DNA of 64,000 nt from Oceanobacillus profundus (lineage in GTDB: Bacteria; Bacillota; Bacilli; Bacillales; Amphibacillaceae), in assembly GCF_003515705.1 (NCBI RefSeq), contig NZ_QWEH01000016.1, forward strand, positions 49,534 through 113,533. Reading direction: 5' to 3'. This document shows, in pieces, positions 32,345-41,560 of this stretch (position 1 is the first letter of the stretch; the number at the start of each line of letters is the position of its first letter). The notes beneath the pieces are model-generated. The model was not told where the DNA came from, searched no databases, and worked only from the letters and a program-made list of their open reading frames with translations. The position numbers and the translations under genes were made by a program.

Positions 32345-33544
32345 ATGAGCAAAATAGTGATAACAGGGTATGGAGTGGCTGTACCGGGGAGCACTAACAG
32401 CAAGCAGTTTGAACAGCAATTGAGGAATGGAAGACACGGACTCGAAATGATGAAAGATGACTTAGTCACAAGGAATAAAACATTAATACTTGGATATTTA
32501 GACAATAAATCATTTGAAAGAGAAGAGAAACTCTATAAAAAATATCCTAGAGTAGCAAAGGTTCAGATTAACACAACAGAAGAAGCTTTAGAAATGTCAG
32601 GTTTAGAGGTCTCTAGTGAGAGAACTGGCGTATTTATCGGAACTTCTTTGGGAGGAACAGAAGGTTATGAAGCAAGTATTGCTTTATCAAGTAGAGGCGA
32701 CTATAAAATTTTTCCCACCTTTGCTTGCGGACAAACAAATTACCAAAGTACAGCTTCAGCTATTAATGGCCATTTCTCTTTGAAAAGTATTGCCAAGACT
32801 GTTTCAACAGGTTGTACGGCAGGATTAGAGGCATTAGAAAGCGCGATTTTATATATAAGAAGTGGGATGATAGACAATGCAATAGTTGGGGGAGTCGATA
32901 TAGCAAATACCGCAAGTCTCATATATGCTTTTAGTAAAATACGCGCTATTCCACTTGGCAGAGATTTTGAAGCATCCGGAATACCATTCAGTGAGAATAG
33001 TAAAGGATTTGTCGCTGCGGAAGGCTCAGCTAGTATTGTTATAGAAAAAGAAGAAGATGCGATTAGAAGAGGAGGCACTATTTTAGCAGAAATAGATGAA
33101 GTTAAAAGTAACAATGACGGGTTAGGTGTATTTGGGAGCGATCATACTGGTAACAGTATGTATGAGTTATGTAAAGAAGTAGTAGGCAATAAAAACCCTG
33201 ATTATGTAAACAGCCAAGCACTGGGGTTACGTGCTAATGATGAAATTGAAAGGTATACTCATAATAAATTATTTGGTAACAAAATTCCAATAACATCTAT
33301 TAAAGGTATGGTCGGACATTCCTTTGGAGCTTCTGGGTTAATTCAATTAATTGCAACTTTAATAGGAATGAAAGGAAACTTTATACCATACACAGCGAGA
33401 ACTGATAAACATGGATTCGAAGAATTAAATATTGTTGATGGTTTTAAAACTAGTGATGTCTCTGAAGTTTTGATTACTTCCCACGGTTACGGTGGAAATA
33501 ATTCTATCGCTTATATTAAAAAATATAAAGCGGGGGTTGAATAA
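32345..33544 (+). CDS. Beta-ketoacyl-ACP synthase-like (thiolase fold) protein with altered triad
   Basis: Thiolase-fold protein of the KAS I/II type, 399 residues. The nucleophile Cys157 is in VSTGCTAG and the second histidine His325 is in IKGMVGHSFGASG; GYGGNN replaces the usual GFGGxN. The other catalytic His of FabF (in the HGTxTxxND strand) appears replaced by Gln291 (VNSQALGLRANDEIE). The predicted set is thus Cys-Gln-His, so decarboxylative condensation is doubtful; an acyl-binding or altered acyltransferase role is possible. Sitting between a coiled-coil protein and a histidine kinase, it is more likely part of a signalling or modification system than of housekeeping fatty-acid synthesis. 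Confidence 0.85.
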   Translation: MSKIVITGYGVAVPGSTNSKQFEQQLRNGRHGLEMMKDDLVTRNKTLILGYLDNKSFEREEKLYKKYPRVAKVQINTTEEALEMSGLEVSSERTGVFIGTSLGGTEGYEASIALSSRGDYKIFPTFACGQTNYQSTASAINGHFSLKSIAKTVSTGCTAGLEALESAILYIRSGMIDNAIVGGVDIANTASLIYAFSKIRAIPLGRDFEASGIPFSENSKGFVAAEGSASIVIEKEEDAIRRGGTILAEIDEVKSNNDGLGVFGSDHTGNSMYELCKEVVGNKNPDYVNSQALGLRANDEIERYTHNKLFGNKIPITSIKGMVGHSFGASGLIQLIATLIGMKGNFIPYTARTDKHGFEELNIVDGFKTSDVSEVLITSHGYGGNNSIAYIKKYKAGVE

Positions 33545-33546
33545 TT

Positions 33547-34995
33547 TTGATTTTTTCAATTCTTATTTTTATAATCGGTTTAATCCCAATACTGTTAGGA
33601 TATTCTTTGTTTCATTTATATGAAAAAAGTAAATTAACTTTCTTGATTTTTTTGTACATGTTATGCATCACTTTCTGGCAAATTGATATCTCAATACTTT
33701 ACATGGTATACCCAGCTGTAGATGAAGATATTGTTACTTTATTGTTTAGATTTTTTAGGCTAGGACCAATTGCAGCACTTCCTTTAATTTTATATATTAC
33801 TTATGAAATATATAATAGTTCTGTCATTAGGAATAACAAGATCTTGGACAAAATAGCAAAACTAATTTTAAATAAAAAAGTAATTATCGTATCGTTTATA
33901 AGCACAGGAATTGTATATGGAATTAATTGGACACGTTATGGTATAGACCATTTGCAGAAACTAGAAAATAGTCAGTTAAATTTGGATTATTACTATCCAG
34001 TCTATGGGAGATTAGCATTAAGCTTTAATTTACATTTACTCATATTGCTATTATTACTAATATTACTTGCTTTTGTAAGCCATAGTATTGAAAATAATAA
34101 AATGAGATCGTTTATGACTACATTAGTTATATCATCCTTGTTGCTCTTCATTTTAGGTCTGACAAATTTTATACCTAGTTATCAGGTGTTAATAAGCAGT
34201 ATTGCTGTATTAATTTATTCTATTTTAATTCTTCTATCGTTTATAAAAATGTATAATGATTTTAACCATCAATATTTAAATGTTGTTCAACGGCAAAATA
34301 AGTTGGATTATATAGGAAACATGACTGCAAGTTTGATACACGAAGTGAAAAACACTTTATCCATTATTAAGGGCTATTCAGAGATAATTCCTTCTATCCA
34401 AAAGTTAGAACCACAAACGGATAAGATGATGAAAGATGTCATTGCCTCAAGCAAGCAACTGTCTAATTTAGTAAATGCTTATAATGAATTTTTAAGGAAC
34501 GATATGGATATGGAGATGAAAAGTGAAAATATAATAAAGTGTATTGAGGTTGCAAAACAGATGATGGGAAAAAAGTTGCAAGAGAATGAAGTACTCGTGG
34601 AAATTAATTCAAATAAGAAGGTAGTAAATGCGTATGTAAATGAGACTTATTTCACTCAAACTTTAATAAATCTAATAAAAAACGCTATAGAGGCAACTCC
34701 TCAAGATAGAGAGAATAAAGTGATTAAATTAGATGTAACAGAGTATGATAGTAATAAGGTTATAATAGATATGTATGATTCTGGAGAGGGGATCCCCCCT
34801 GAAAATTGGGATAAAGTTTTTTTACCCTATAATAGCACTAAAACGGAGGGGACGGGGCTGGGGTTACCTTTTTGTAGTAAAGTAATATTCTCACATAGAG
34901 GATTTATAGATATCATAAACAGTACTTCAGAAGGAACGCATTTTAGAATACAGTTACCCCGGAATAAGTTTATTGAAATAAATAAAGATAGTTAA
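33547..34995 (+). CDS. Multi-pass membrane sensor histidine kinase
   Basis: Residues 1-235 contain about seven hydrophobic segments (7TM-type input domain, starting MIFSILIFIIGLIPILLGYS). The dimerisation/phosphotransfer helix carries His265 in SLIHEVKNTLSIIKGYSEI. A C-terminal GHKL ATPase follows with an N box (LINLIKNAIEATP), a G1 box (YDSGEGIPP), and a G2 box (GTGLGLPFCSKVI). The start is TTG two bases after the ketosynthase-like gene, with GGGGG upstream, implying translational coupling. Its signal is unknown; an acylated or lipid signal linked to the neighbouring thiolase-fold protein is a testable guess. 482 residues. Confidence 0.88.
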   Translation: MIFSILIFIIGLIPILLGYSLFHLYEKSKLTFLIFLYMLCITFWQIDISILYMVYPAVDEDIVTLLFRFFRLGPIAALPLILYITYEIYNSSVIRNNKILDKIAKLILNKKVIIVSFISTGIVYGINWTRYGIDHLQKLENSQLNLDYYYPVYGRLALSFNLHLLILLLLLILLAFVSHSIENNKMRSFMTTLVISSLLLFILGLTNFIPSYQVLISSIAVLIYSILILLSFIKMYNDFNHQYLNVVQRQNKLDYIGNMTASLIHEVKNTLSIIKGYSEIIPSIQKLEPQTDKMMKDVIASSKQLSNLVNAYNEFLRNDMDMEMKSENIIKCIEVAKQMMGKKLQENEVLVEINSNKKVVNAYVNETYFTQTLINLIKNAIEATPQDRENKVIKLDVTEYDSNKVIIDMYDSGEGIPPENWDKVFLPYNSTKTEGTGLGLPFCSKVIFSHRGFIDIINSTSEGTHFRIQLPRNKFIEINKDS

Positions 34996-35015
34996 ATTAT
35001 TTAGGAGTGAGTGAA

Positions 35016-35525
35016 ATGAAAAAGAAAAAAGTACTGGTAATAGAAGACATAAGCCAAATGTTTATATTGTATAAATATTGCTTAGACAATTATTTTGAAG
35101 TGGTTCATGGAAAAAGCTTTACTGATATTCAAAACCTATCAGATAAAGACGAGGTAGTAGTAACTATATTAGATTATCACATGCCGGGTGAAAGTTTCGA
35201 CAATATATTAGACTATATTGATGAAAACTATATTAACACAAAAAAAGTATTAATATCTGGCCATGCAGACAGTTTAGGACTGGAGCAGAAATATGGTGAT
35301 CGACTAGATGAAGTTTTTTCTAAGCCATTAGACGATTATACGAAGCTAGCTGATTATTTAGTAGAGTTAGTTGGCCTAGAAAAGGTAGCAGAAGATTCAT
35401 CTTCAGTAAATAATGATGCGGAATTGGATAAAATACAAATTGATGACACTCGAAAAAAAGTGTTAACAGAGAAAGATATTAAAGATGATTTGTTAAATAG
35501 AGAGTTTAACTTAGATAAGTCATAA
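35016..35525 (+). CDS. Single-domain response regulator
   Basis: CheY-like receiver domain, residues 4-118: acidic pair in VLVIEDI, phospho-acceptor Asp53 in TILDYHMPG, switch Ser in VLISGHAD, and Lys103 in VFSKPLDD. The C-terminal 50 residues are charged and contain no DNA-binding domain, so output is by protein contact. The ATG at 35016 has AGGAG eight bases upstream; an in-frame GTG at 35007 is too close to it. Partner of the preceding kinase. 169 residues. Confidence 0.85.
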   Translation: MKKKKVLVIEDISQMFILYKYCLDNYFEVVHGKSFTDIQNLSDKDEVVVTILDYHMPGESFDNILDYIDENYINTKKVLISGHADSLGLEQKYGDRLDEVFSKPLDDYTKLADYLVELVGLEKVAEDSSSVNNDAELDKIQIDDTRKKVLTEKDIKDDLLNREFNLDKS

Positions 35526-35676
35526 AGATAAAATGGAGGGTATAGCACTATCAAGTAATGGAATGGTCACCCGATTGTACTTTAACAATCAGTAATCAAA
35601 AATAATATCTTTGAATTAAGTATGCTTCTTTTGATATCTTTATTAACGAGTTAAACAACAAAAACAAGAAGAAATT

Positions 35677-35720
35677 GCACCCTTTACGAGTAAACTAAGT
35701 GTTGAAGAGGGTGTTTTTTA
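35677..35720 (+). terminator. Intrinsic terminator after the island operon
   Basis: GCACCCTT (35678-35685) pairs with GAGGGTGT (35707-35714, one mismatch), followed by T6. Bases 35526-35676 and 35721-35922 hold no other recognisable feature except the AAGGAG at 35911. Confidence 0.75.
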
Positions 35721-35922
35721 ATGTCTAAAAGAAGCCATCTATACCTTGTATTACGTAGTAGACACATACTACCTAACACATAATTCGATTTAATAAATTG
35801 ATAAAAATTTTAATTTTTATAGGATTATTATAATGTAGTGTCGAAGAATGTATTAAGGTGCTATTTTCTCTGTAAGTATTAATAAAATAATTGTCATCTG
35901 AATAATTTTTAAGGAGATGAAA

Positions 35923-36833
35923 ATGAGTAAAAGATCTGCAACAGAAACAATTCTTGGATATGTTTATCAATTTGATTACTCCATACTAAAAATACTAAAT
36001 TTAGACGATTTAGATGATTCTATTACAGTTGAAGGGGTAGAAGATGTAGATATTAAGACCATATATGAAGAAATTGCTACACAATGTAAGTTTTACGCAA
36101 AAACTGAATACAATCACTCAATCATAGCAAAGCCGCTAAGGTTGATGCTAGATCATTTTAAACAAGTGAAAGAAGGTAAAAAAAAGCAGTCCAATATTAT
36201 TTATATGGTCACTACAAGTCTGGTCAAGAAAAACTGGTATTGCCAATAACAATTGATTTTTTTAAAAAATATTTTCTTACATATACAAGTGATAAGGTTA
36301 GATATGAACACCATACAGAGCTTGCACTCGATAATAGAGATTTAGAAAGTTTTATTCAAAAACTTACTATCAATATCAATGCCGTTAGTTATGCTGATCA
36401 ATATAAAAAGACTATTAATTCATTTGAAAATTTATTTGATTGTAGCAGTTTTCAGGCAGAACACTACTTTTATAACAATGCATTAAAAGTAATAAAAGAT
36501 CTTGCAATCCAAAATATGGTGGAGAATAGACGAATATCTAAAAGAGAATTTCTAGAAAAGATAGATAACAAAAAGTTATTATTTAATGAATGGTTTGTTG
36601 CACTAAAAGGAAAAAAGCAATTTCTAGCTGAGCTTAGAAAAGAATACTTTACAACTTTAAACTCTTCTCATTTTGAAAGGTTTTTTCTAATTGAAATTGA
36701 TGAGAGTAATTATTTGCGTTCTAGTTTAAAGGAATTATTATTCTTGATTTCAAGGAAGTGGTCAAATTTATCTAGAAGGGCTCCTATACCATTCTGTCCT
36801 TATGTTTATATACATAATATTCCTGCTTTATAA
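35923..36833 (+). pseudogene. Frameshifted PD-(D/E)xK-like protein, possible ABC-three-component/DUF4297-type defence component
   Basis: Two adjacent frames form one protein. Part 1 (35923-36249) has the SATETILGYVYQFDYSILKIL opening, VEGVEDVDI and TQCKFY, a PD-(D/E)xK-like E...D...Q-x-K layout that I associate with DUF4297/ABC-3C anti-phage proteins. Part 2 (to 36833) continues as YGHYKSGQEKLVLPITIDFFKKYF. The frames would join if the A8 run at 36178-36185 had nine As (..EGKKKAVQYYLYGHYKSG). So it is either a real frameshift, a polymerase-slippage gene, or a base-calling error. AAGGAG precedes the ATG at 35923. The combined 300 residues end without a recognised C-terminal domain. Confidence 0.5.
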
Positions 36834-37324
36834 TCTTGTACGAAAGACGAATAGGAACTTTCCTCCGAAAAAGAAAATTGATTATTGACGATAAATTCTC
36901 CAAATGCTAAGAATCCCTCTATTATTGCTTTCGAATACTCATCTTTAGGAATTGTATTTGAAATTTGATTGTCTTTACTTGATGTATTATTAATACAAAA
37001 AGTAAATCCTGAGTTATTGGTTAATATCTTAACTTCATATAAGGAATCTAAAATTGATATTTCATACTCTTTATTTCCTGGTGTTAATATAGGTTCAACT
37101 AATGTTTGCCATGTAAATAACAAATCTGTTGTTTCCATGTTTTCGGTTAGGATAACTTCAGAGTTGCATTCTAATCTGATTGCTCCTTCTAGATAATCAT
37201 GGTCATTTTCATCTAAGGTTTGATTCACTAAATCACCAGATAATGGATTATTAATTGATAAAAAAGTAGACTTGTGACCTATGTTGATATTTGTATCCTT
37301 AATCAAAGTTTCAATCTTTAGCAT
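36806..37324 (-). CDS. Hypothetical protein, candidate immunity protein
   Basis: 172-residue acidic soluble protein with no family I recognise. It lies 12 bases downstream of a broken toxin gene on the same strand, the usual place for an immunity gene. GAGGTGATAAT lies just upstream of the ATG. Its 3' end overlaps the convergent frameshifted gene by 28 bases. Immunity function is inferred only from position. Confidence 0.5.
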   Translation of the reverse strand: MLKIETLIKDTNINIGHKSTFLSINNPLSGDLVNQTLDENDHDYLEGAIRLECNSEVILTENMETTDLLFTWQTLVEPILTPGNKEYEISILDSLYEVKILTNNSGFTFCINNTSSKDNQISNTIPKDEYSKAIIEGFLAFGEFIVNNQFSFSEESSYSSFVQDYKAGILCI

Positions 37325-37336
37325 ATTATCACCTCA

Positions 37337-37997
37337 TTAAACTGGATATGCTGATTTTACATACCCATCTTTCCCTATATTTACTTTATATTTTATTCCA
37401 TTTATAGTCTTATAAACATTAACAGAGTTTCCTTTTTTAAGAGCATTTCCAATGGTAGTTTTATTACTGTTAATAACATTAGTAACAATGTTTTTTACAC
37501 CATTGACACTTAAACTAGGGTCAAACATGGATTTCCCACCTTTTCCTGTCCAATAATTTGGGTGGTGGTTTTGTAGAATATGTTGCATTTTAGCCTTAGT
37601 AAAATAAACATTTTTTCCTCCAGCTTTAATGGTTGCATTAGAAAAATTGACTGTTGCTTTCTTGGCAGCATCTTTAGATTTCGCTTGGAATGTTTTTTTA
37701 CCAATTTTTAAAATGGCTTTTTTACCAATATGTTGAACTGGCAACTTGTGAACCAATAAAATAAACAATTACAGGTAAAGCAGATGCTTCAATTTGCGTG
37801 GAGTCAACAATATATTCTTCTCCTGTGTTAAGATCAATAAAATTAAAAACATATGAATCTTCGTTTATTTCTAGGATTTCTATTTCATATTCCCCTTCAA
37901 CTACTTGTCCTTCTTCGAGATATTCACTTGTCATAATGATTTCTTCTGTTTCAAATGAAAATTCCAACTCAAATTTTGCTGCAATAATTAAACCCAA
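37337..37997 (-). pseudogene. SAR2788-like putative toxin, 5'-truncated and frameshifted
   Basis: The upstream frame (37722-37997) reads KFELEFSFETEEIIMTSEYLEEG ... FNFIDLNTGEEYIVD, the acidic N-terminal part I associate with SAR2788-family putative toxins, and stops after ...SSTYW. The next frame (to 37337) continues with IGKKAILKIGKKTFQAK and the C-terminal nuclease-like segment KAKMQHILQNHHPNYWTGKG ... NGIKYKVNIGKDGYVKSAYPV. One extra base near 37740-37750 breaks the gene. The signal peptide is missing; the frame begins at 37997, directly where a mobile-element end starts, so insertion removed the 5' end. Confidence 0.6.
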
Positions 37998-37999
37998 AA

Positions 38000-38096
38000 T
38001 TGGGGGGAATGGTGGTTCGGTAGCAAAACTTTATTTTAACTGAAACGGTGGGATGCGGGTTTGAGGTGGGGGATTGCGGAGGAGATTAAATTAACG
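38000..38096. mobile_element. Tn7-like right-end copy C, same orientation as the end of element B
   Basis: Nearly identical to 28136-28217: GGTTCGGTAGC, the CAAAACTTTATTTTAAC repeat (38023-38040), then GGGATGCGGGTTTGAGG and the GAGGAGATTAAATTAACG stretch. It lacks the terminal ACA; AACGC (38093-38097) follows the TTAAATT stretch, recalling the AACGC target of element A. With the end at 28223 it makes a direct repeat bounding about 9.8 kb of cargo. Confidence 0.7.
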
Positions 38097-38098
38097 CG

Positions 38099-38240
38099 TG
38101 TCTAATTAAAAAAGTCATTTGGCTGTAAAAATAAACATTTGCTAGTCCGATCCTGATTTCGTAATAATAAACATTTACTTTTTTCAGTCCGAATCCAATA
38201 ATTTCTCGGGTTTTCCTCATCAGGAGCCCGAGTTTTTTAT
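38099..38240. mobile_element. Tn7-like left-end copy C2
   Basis: TGTCTAATTAAAAAAGTC at 38099, with AATAAAC repeats at 38130 and 38166, at the same offsets (31 and 67 bases) as in elements A and B; the first repeat is degraded. GATTTCGTAATAATAAACATTT is shared word for word. The CTCGGG/CCCGAG terminator follows at about 38205-38238. No matching right end is seen downstream. Bases 38241-38441 resemble the interior of element A (TGTCATTACTGG, TTTATCCAATAT). Confidence 0.7.
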
Positions 38241-38441
38241 GCCGATTCCAATTTCAAGTTCAATACTCTTTCATCCCCAAACTGTTGTCATTACTGGATT
38301 TATCCAATATCCCACGCAATATTAAAGCAATAATAATTCAATACTTATTCAATAAAATTCATCTTTTCTCAAAGCTGTGTTTTACAGGTGAAATAATAGA
38401 AACAAAATTATTGTTGGAATATAGCTTAATAGCTCAAGATT

Positions 38442-39383
38442 CTAATTCTCATCTTGATACATAGCTAAAATTTCTTCAGCTTGTTTACGTAATCCAACTA
38501 TTAATTCCTTTGGTTCCAAAATTCGTGCATGACTTCCAAGCCTCAAAAATAGTGATGTTATAAAATTAAGTTCACCTCTATCAATGATTGTATCAATGTA
38601 TCCAGTTCCATCTTCTTGTGTGCCTACAAAACCATCGAAATAATGAACACTTTTACATTGACGGACACCTTCCACTGTTAAGATCACATGCAGTCGAACA
38701 GGGTTTTTTACCTCATGAAAGTTGAACCATTCTTTTAAATTCATGAAATCATCTTCATTTTTCTCAGCTGATAAGATTGATAGAATGCGATCTACGCGAT
38801 ACAGTAATATTTTTTTCTTATCATAATCGTAAGCAGGTAAGTACCATAATCCATCATGAGCATATACACCGATAGGATGGATGTGTTTTTTTCTCATTCC
38901 TGATTTAGATTCATATTGAATATGTAAATTTTTATTTTCAATAGAATGCTCTAGAATATCTTTTAAAAATGGGGTATCAATAGTTCTTTTAGGATTCCAA
39001 AAAGCAATATAAGAACGAATTTTATCCACTTTTGTTTTAGCTTCACTCTGAAGTGAACTATATAATTTATGTTCAACCGAAGTAATTTCAGAATCAAAAG
39101 GCAAGTTGCGATAGTAATTTAGAGATTGAAAAGCAAAGAAGATAGAAACAACTTCTTCTTCTGTAAATAAAATAGGGGGAAGAAGTCTACTTGTTAATAC
39201 TGTATACCCTCCATTTCGTCCTTGTTCAGAGTAAATTGGCATTCCCATATCAGATAAATCTAGTATGTATCTATGTACAGTACGAATGGATATATTAAAT
39301 TCATCTGCTATTTCTTGTGCTGTAAAATTTTTCTTAGCGGTGACAAACATAAGAATATCTAATAGACGCTTTGCTTTTGACAT
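38442..39383 (-). CDS. YafY/WYL-domain transcriptional regulator
   Basis: N-terminal HTH_11 domain (SKAKRLLDILMFV ... FTAQEIADEFNISIRTVHRYILDLSDMGMPIYSE) followed by the WYL ligand-sensing domain (residues about 140-220, with IHPIGVYAHDGLWYLPAYDYDKK) and a WCX C-terminal extension. 313 residues from the ATG at 39383, which follows AAAAGGTGA; a GTG three codons upstream is less well placed. Divergent from the DHFR-like reductase gene with 118 bases between starts, so it probably controls that gene and itself. Confidence 0.88.
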   Translation of the reverse strand: MSKAKRLLDILMFVTAKKNFTAQEIADEFNISIRTVHRYILDLSDMGMPIYSEQGRNGGYTVLTSRLLPPILFTEEEVVSIFFAFQSLNYYRNLPFDSEITSVEHKLYSSLQSEAKTKVDKIRSYIAFWNPKRTIDTPFLKDILEHSIENKNLHIQYESKSGMRKKHIHPIGVYAHDGLWYLPAYDYDKKKILLYRVDRILSILSAEKNEDDFMNLKEWFNFHEVKNPVRLHVILTVEGVRQCKSVHYFDGFVGTQEDGTGYIDTIIDRGELNFITSLFLRLGSHARILEPKELIVGLRKQAEEILAMYQDEN

Positions 39384-39501
39384 TTTGTTCACCTTTTTTC
39401 AATTAATCATGTCATTACTTGTCATGTTTTACGTTTAGTATAGTTTATACGTTATGATTTTATCAACAAGGAAAATCTATAAGATAAAAGGAGATAAAAA
39501 T

Positions 39502-40074
39502 ATGGCCATTAACGAAAGTGCAAGAAGAGTAATTCTGGATTTAGCAGTTACTTTAGATGGATTTATTGAAGGACCGAATGGCGAAGTTGACTGGTGCATC
39601 ATGGAATCGGATATGGGTTTCATAAATTTCTTGAATCAAATTGATACTATTTTATATGGAAGAAAAAGCTACGATTTATGGGGACAATATATCCCCATAA
39701 ATGATGATTCAGATAACGAAAAAGAAATTTGGAAATTGGTTCATAGTAAAAAGAAATATGTATTTTCCAGAACACAAAAAGAGTCTGATAATCAAGCGAT
39801 ATTAATAAATGATAACATTGTTGAAGAAGTAAATAAATTAAAGAAAAAACCTGGTAGAGATATCTGGCTATATGGTGGAGCGAGTCTTATTACAACTTTT
39901 ATAAAATTAGGGTTGGTTGATGAATTTAGGTTATCTGTTCACCCTGTTATTTTAGGGGAAGGAAAACCTTTGTTTATTGACATAAAGAAGAGAGTGAATC
40001 TAAGACTGATTGACACAAAAAGATTTTACTCTGGTGTTGTTCAACTTTGCTATCACCTTAATGACAGTAATTGA
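39502..40074 (+). CDS. RibD C-terminal/DHFR-like reductase
   Basis: Dihydrofolate-reductase-fold protein of the YyaP/YwjB type: VILDLAVTLDGFIEGPNGEVDW, then LYGRKSYDLWGQY, GRDIWLYGGASLITTFIKLGLVDEFRLSVHPVILGEGKPLF. The NADPH-binding GGA motif is present; the substrate is unknown. Start at 39502 with AAAAGGAGATAAAA upstream. 190 residues. Paired divergently with a WYL regulator, a common arrangement for this family. Confidence 0.88.
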   Translation: MAINESARRVILDLAVTLDGFIEGPNGEVDWCIMESDMGFINFLNQIDTILYGRKSYDLWGQYIPINDDSDNEKEIWKLVHSKKKYVFSRTQKESDNQAILINDNIVEEVNKLKKKPGRDIWLYGGASLITTFIKLGLVDEFRLSVHPVILGEGKPLFIDIKKRVNLRLIDTKRFYSGVVQLCYHLNDSN

Positions 40075-40145
40075 TAAGTTTATGCTAAGGCTGAGGTGAA
40101 AGTAAATTTTCTTCTCAACTAATGAAAGAGTAAATAATTATTAAC

Positions 40146-40178
40146 ATCCTTCCATTCTTAATGATGGGAGGATTTTTC
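40146..40178 (+). terminator. Probable terminator after the reductase gene
   Basis: ATCCTTCCAT and ATGGGAGGAT form an imperfect stem followed by T5. The rest of 40179-40496 holds nothing I recognise. Confidence 0.6.
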
Positions 40179-40496
40179 TTACTAAATAGTCACTAGAGCT
40201 TCGGTTAAATACATAGTTGCCGAACTATATAAGCAGAGTTATCTTCGTCATTTGTAGATCTTTTTGTTCAGACTGATTTAACGCTTCAAAGTGGAAGAGA
40301 ATGAAGCAAGATTATTCATTAATTTTAATTTGTCTCGTTATATCAAGGCGTGTCTGCCTAGTTCGATCTGCGAAAGTTGAGTTATCAAAGCGGAGGTAAA
40401 GATACCTTTTTTAAAATTAATATGTATTTTTTAAGACAATAGAAATATGATTTTATATGTGAATGAGATATATTTGTATTAGAGGATAGTTTTTTT

Positions 40497-40593
40497 ATGA
40501 AAAAAATTTTACTATAGAAGATGATTCAAAAACTGTTTTTTGTTTTGAAAGAGTAAAAAAAGATTTTGAGGGTGCAAATCTTTTATGGTAATG
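40497..40593 (+). pseudogene. Response-regulator N-terminal scrap
   Basis: With one frameshift after the ATG at 40497 the bases read M-K-K-I-L-L then ...EDDSKTVFCFERVKKDFEGANLLW and a stop. The KILL-x-EDDSKTV pattern is the first strand and acidic pocket of a receiver domain. It is a short deletion relic upstream of uppP; resistance uppP genes often travel with two-component regulators. Low confidence because only about 30 codons remain. Confidence 0.35.
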
Positions 40594-40621
40594 AAATTTC
40601 AATATAAAAGGAGTTTAAAGA

Positions 40622-41458
40622 ATGGATTTCGTTGAGTTAATAAAAGCAATAATATTAGGGTTAGTGGAGGGATTAACAGAATTCGCACCAGTATCCTCTA
40701 CAGGACATATGATCCTAGTTGATGATATGTGGCTAAAGTCTACCGAATTTTTGGGACAATATGCGGCAAATACGTTTAAGATAGTTATTCAGCTCGGATC
40801 TATTTTAGCCGTTGTGATTGTATTTAAGGATAGATTTATTGATTTGCTTGGATTAAATCGTATTTTTAATAAAAAGGGTGAAGTATATAATAGGGAACAT
40901 CTAAAATTAACCCACATTATTGTTGGTTTGATTCCAGCAGGGGTTTTAGGATTACTATTTGAGGACTATATTGATGAGAACCTCTTTACAACCAAAACCG
41001 TTCTAATTGGTTTATTAATTGGTGCCTTCTTTATGATTGCAGCGGATTTACTTCGTTCTAAAAATCCAAAAGTTGTATCTGTGGATCAAATAACTTATAA
41101 ACAAGCATTTTCAGTTGGATTAATTCAATGCTTATCATTGTGGCCAGGGTTTTCTAGGTCAGGTGCAACCATTTCAGGTGGTGTATTAGTGGGGATGAAT
41201 CACCGCACAGCCTCAGACTTTACATTTATCATGGCTGTCCCAATTATGGCTGGTGCAAGTTTCTTGTCATTAATAAAAAACTGGGAGTACTTTACCTTAG
41301 ATGCTTTACCATTTTTCATTGTTGGGTTTATTAGTGCATTTGTATTCGCATTAATATCTATTCGTTTTTTCCTGAAATTAATTAATAAAGTTAAATTAAT
41401 CCCATTTGCAATTTATCGTATTATATTAGTAATTGTAATCTACTTTTTATATTTCTAA
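40622..41458 (+). CDS. uppP: Undecaprenyl-diphosphatase UppP/BacA
   Basis: Polytopic membrane phosphatase that recycles undecaprenyl pyrophosphate and confers bacitracin tolerance when extra copies are present. Signature motifs: EGLTEFAPVSSTGH (residues about 16-29) and LWPGFSRSGATISGG (about 173-187). At least seven hydrophobic segments. Length 278 is normal. AAAAGGAG precedes the ATG. It lies in the island between Tn7-like ends and next to a fragment of a second uppP, so it is probably an accessory rather than the core copy. Confidence 0.95.
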   Translation: MDFVELIKAIILGLVEGLTEFAPVSSTGHMILVDDMWLKSTEFLGQYAANTFKIVIQLGSILAVVIVFKDRFIDLLGLNRIFNKKGEVYNREHLKLTHIIVGLIPAGVLGLLFEDYIDENLFTTKTVLIGLLIGAFFMIAADLLRSKNPKVVSVDQITYKQAFSVGLIQCLSLWPGFSRSGATISGGVLVGMNHRTASDFTFIMAVPIMAGASFLSLIKNWEYFTLDALPFFIVGFISAFVFALISIRFFLKLINKVKLIPFAIYRIILVIVIYFLYF

Positions 41459-41560
41459 ATCTGAAATAGGACAATACACATGATCTTATTTGTATATTAA
41501 TGGAGTCTATTTCATTAAAAATTGATTTTTATTGTGCTACTGAAACACTTCCTTTTCCTA

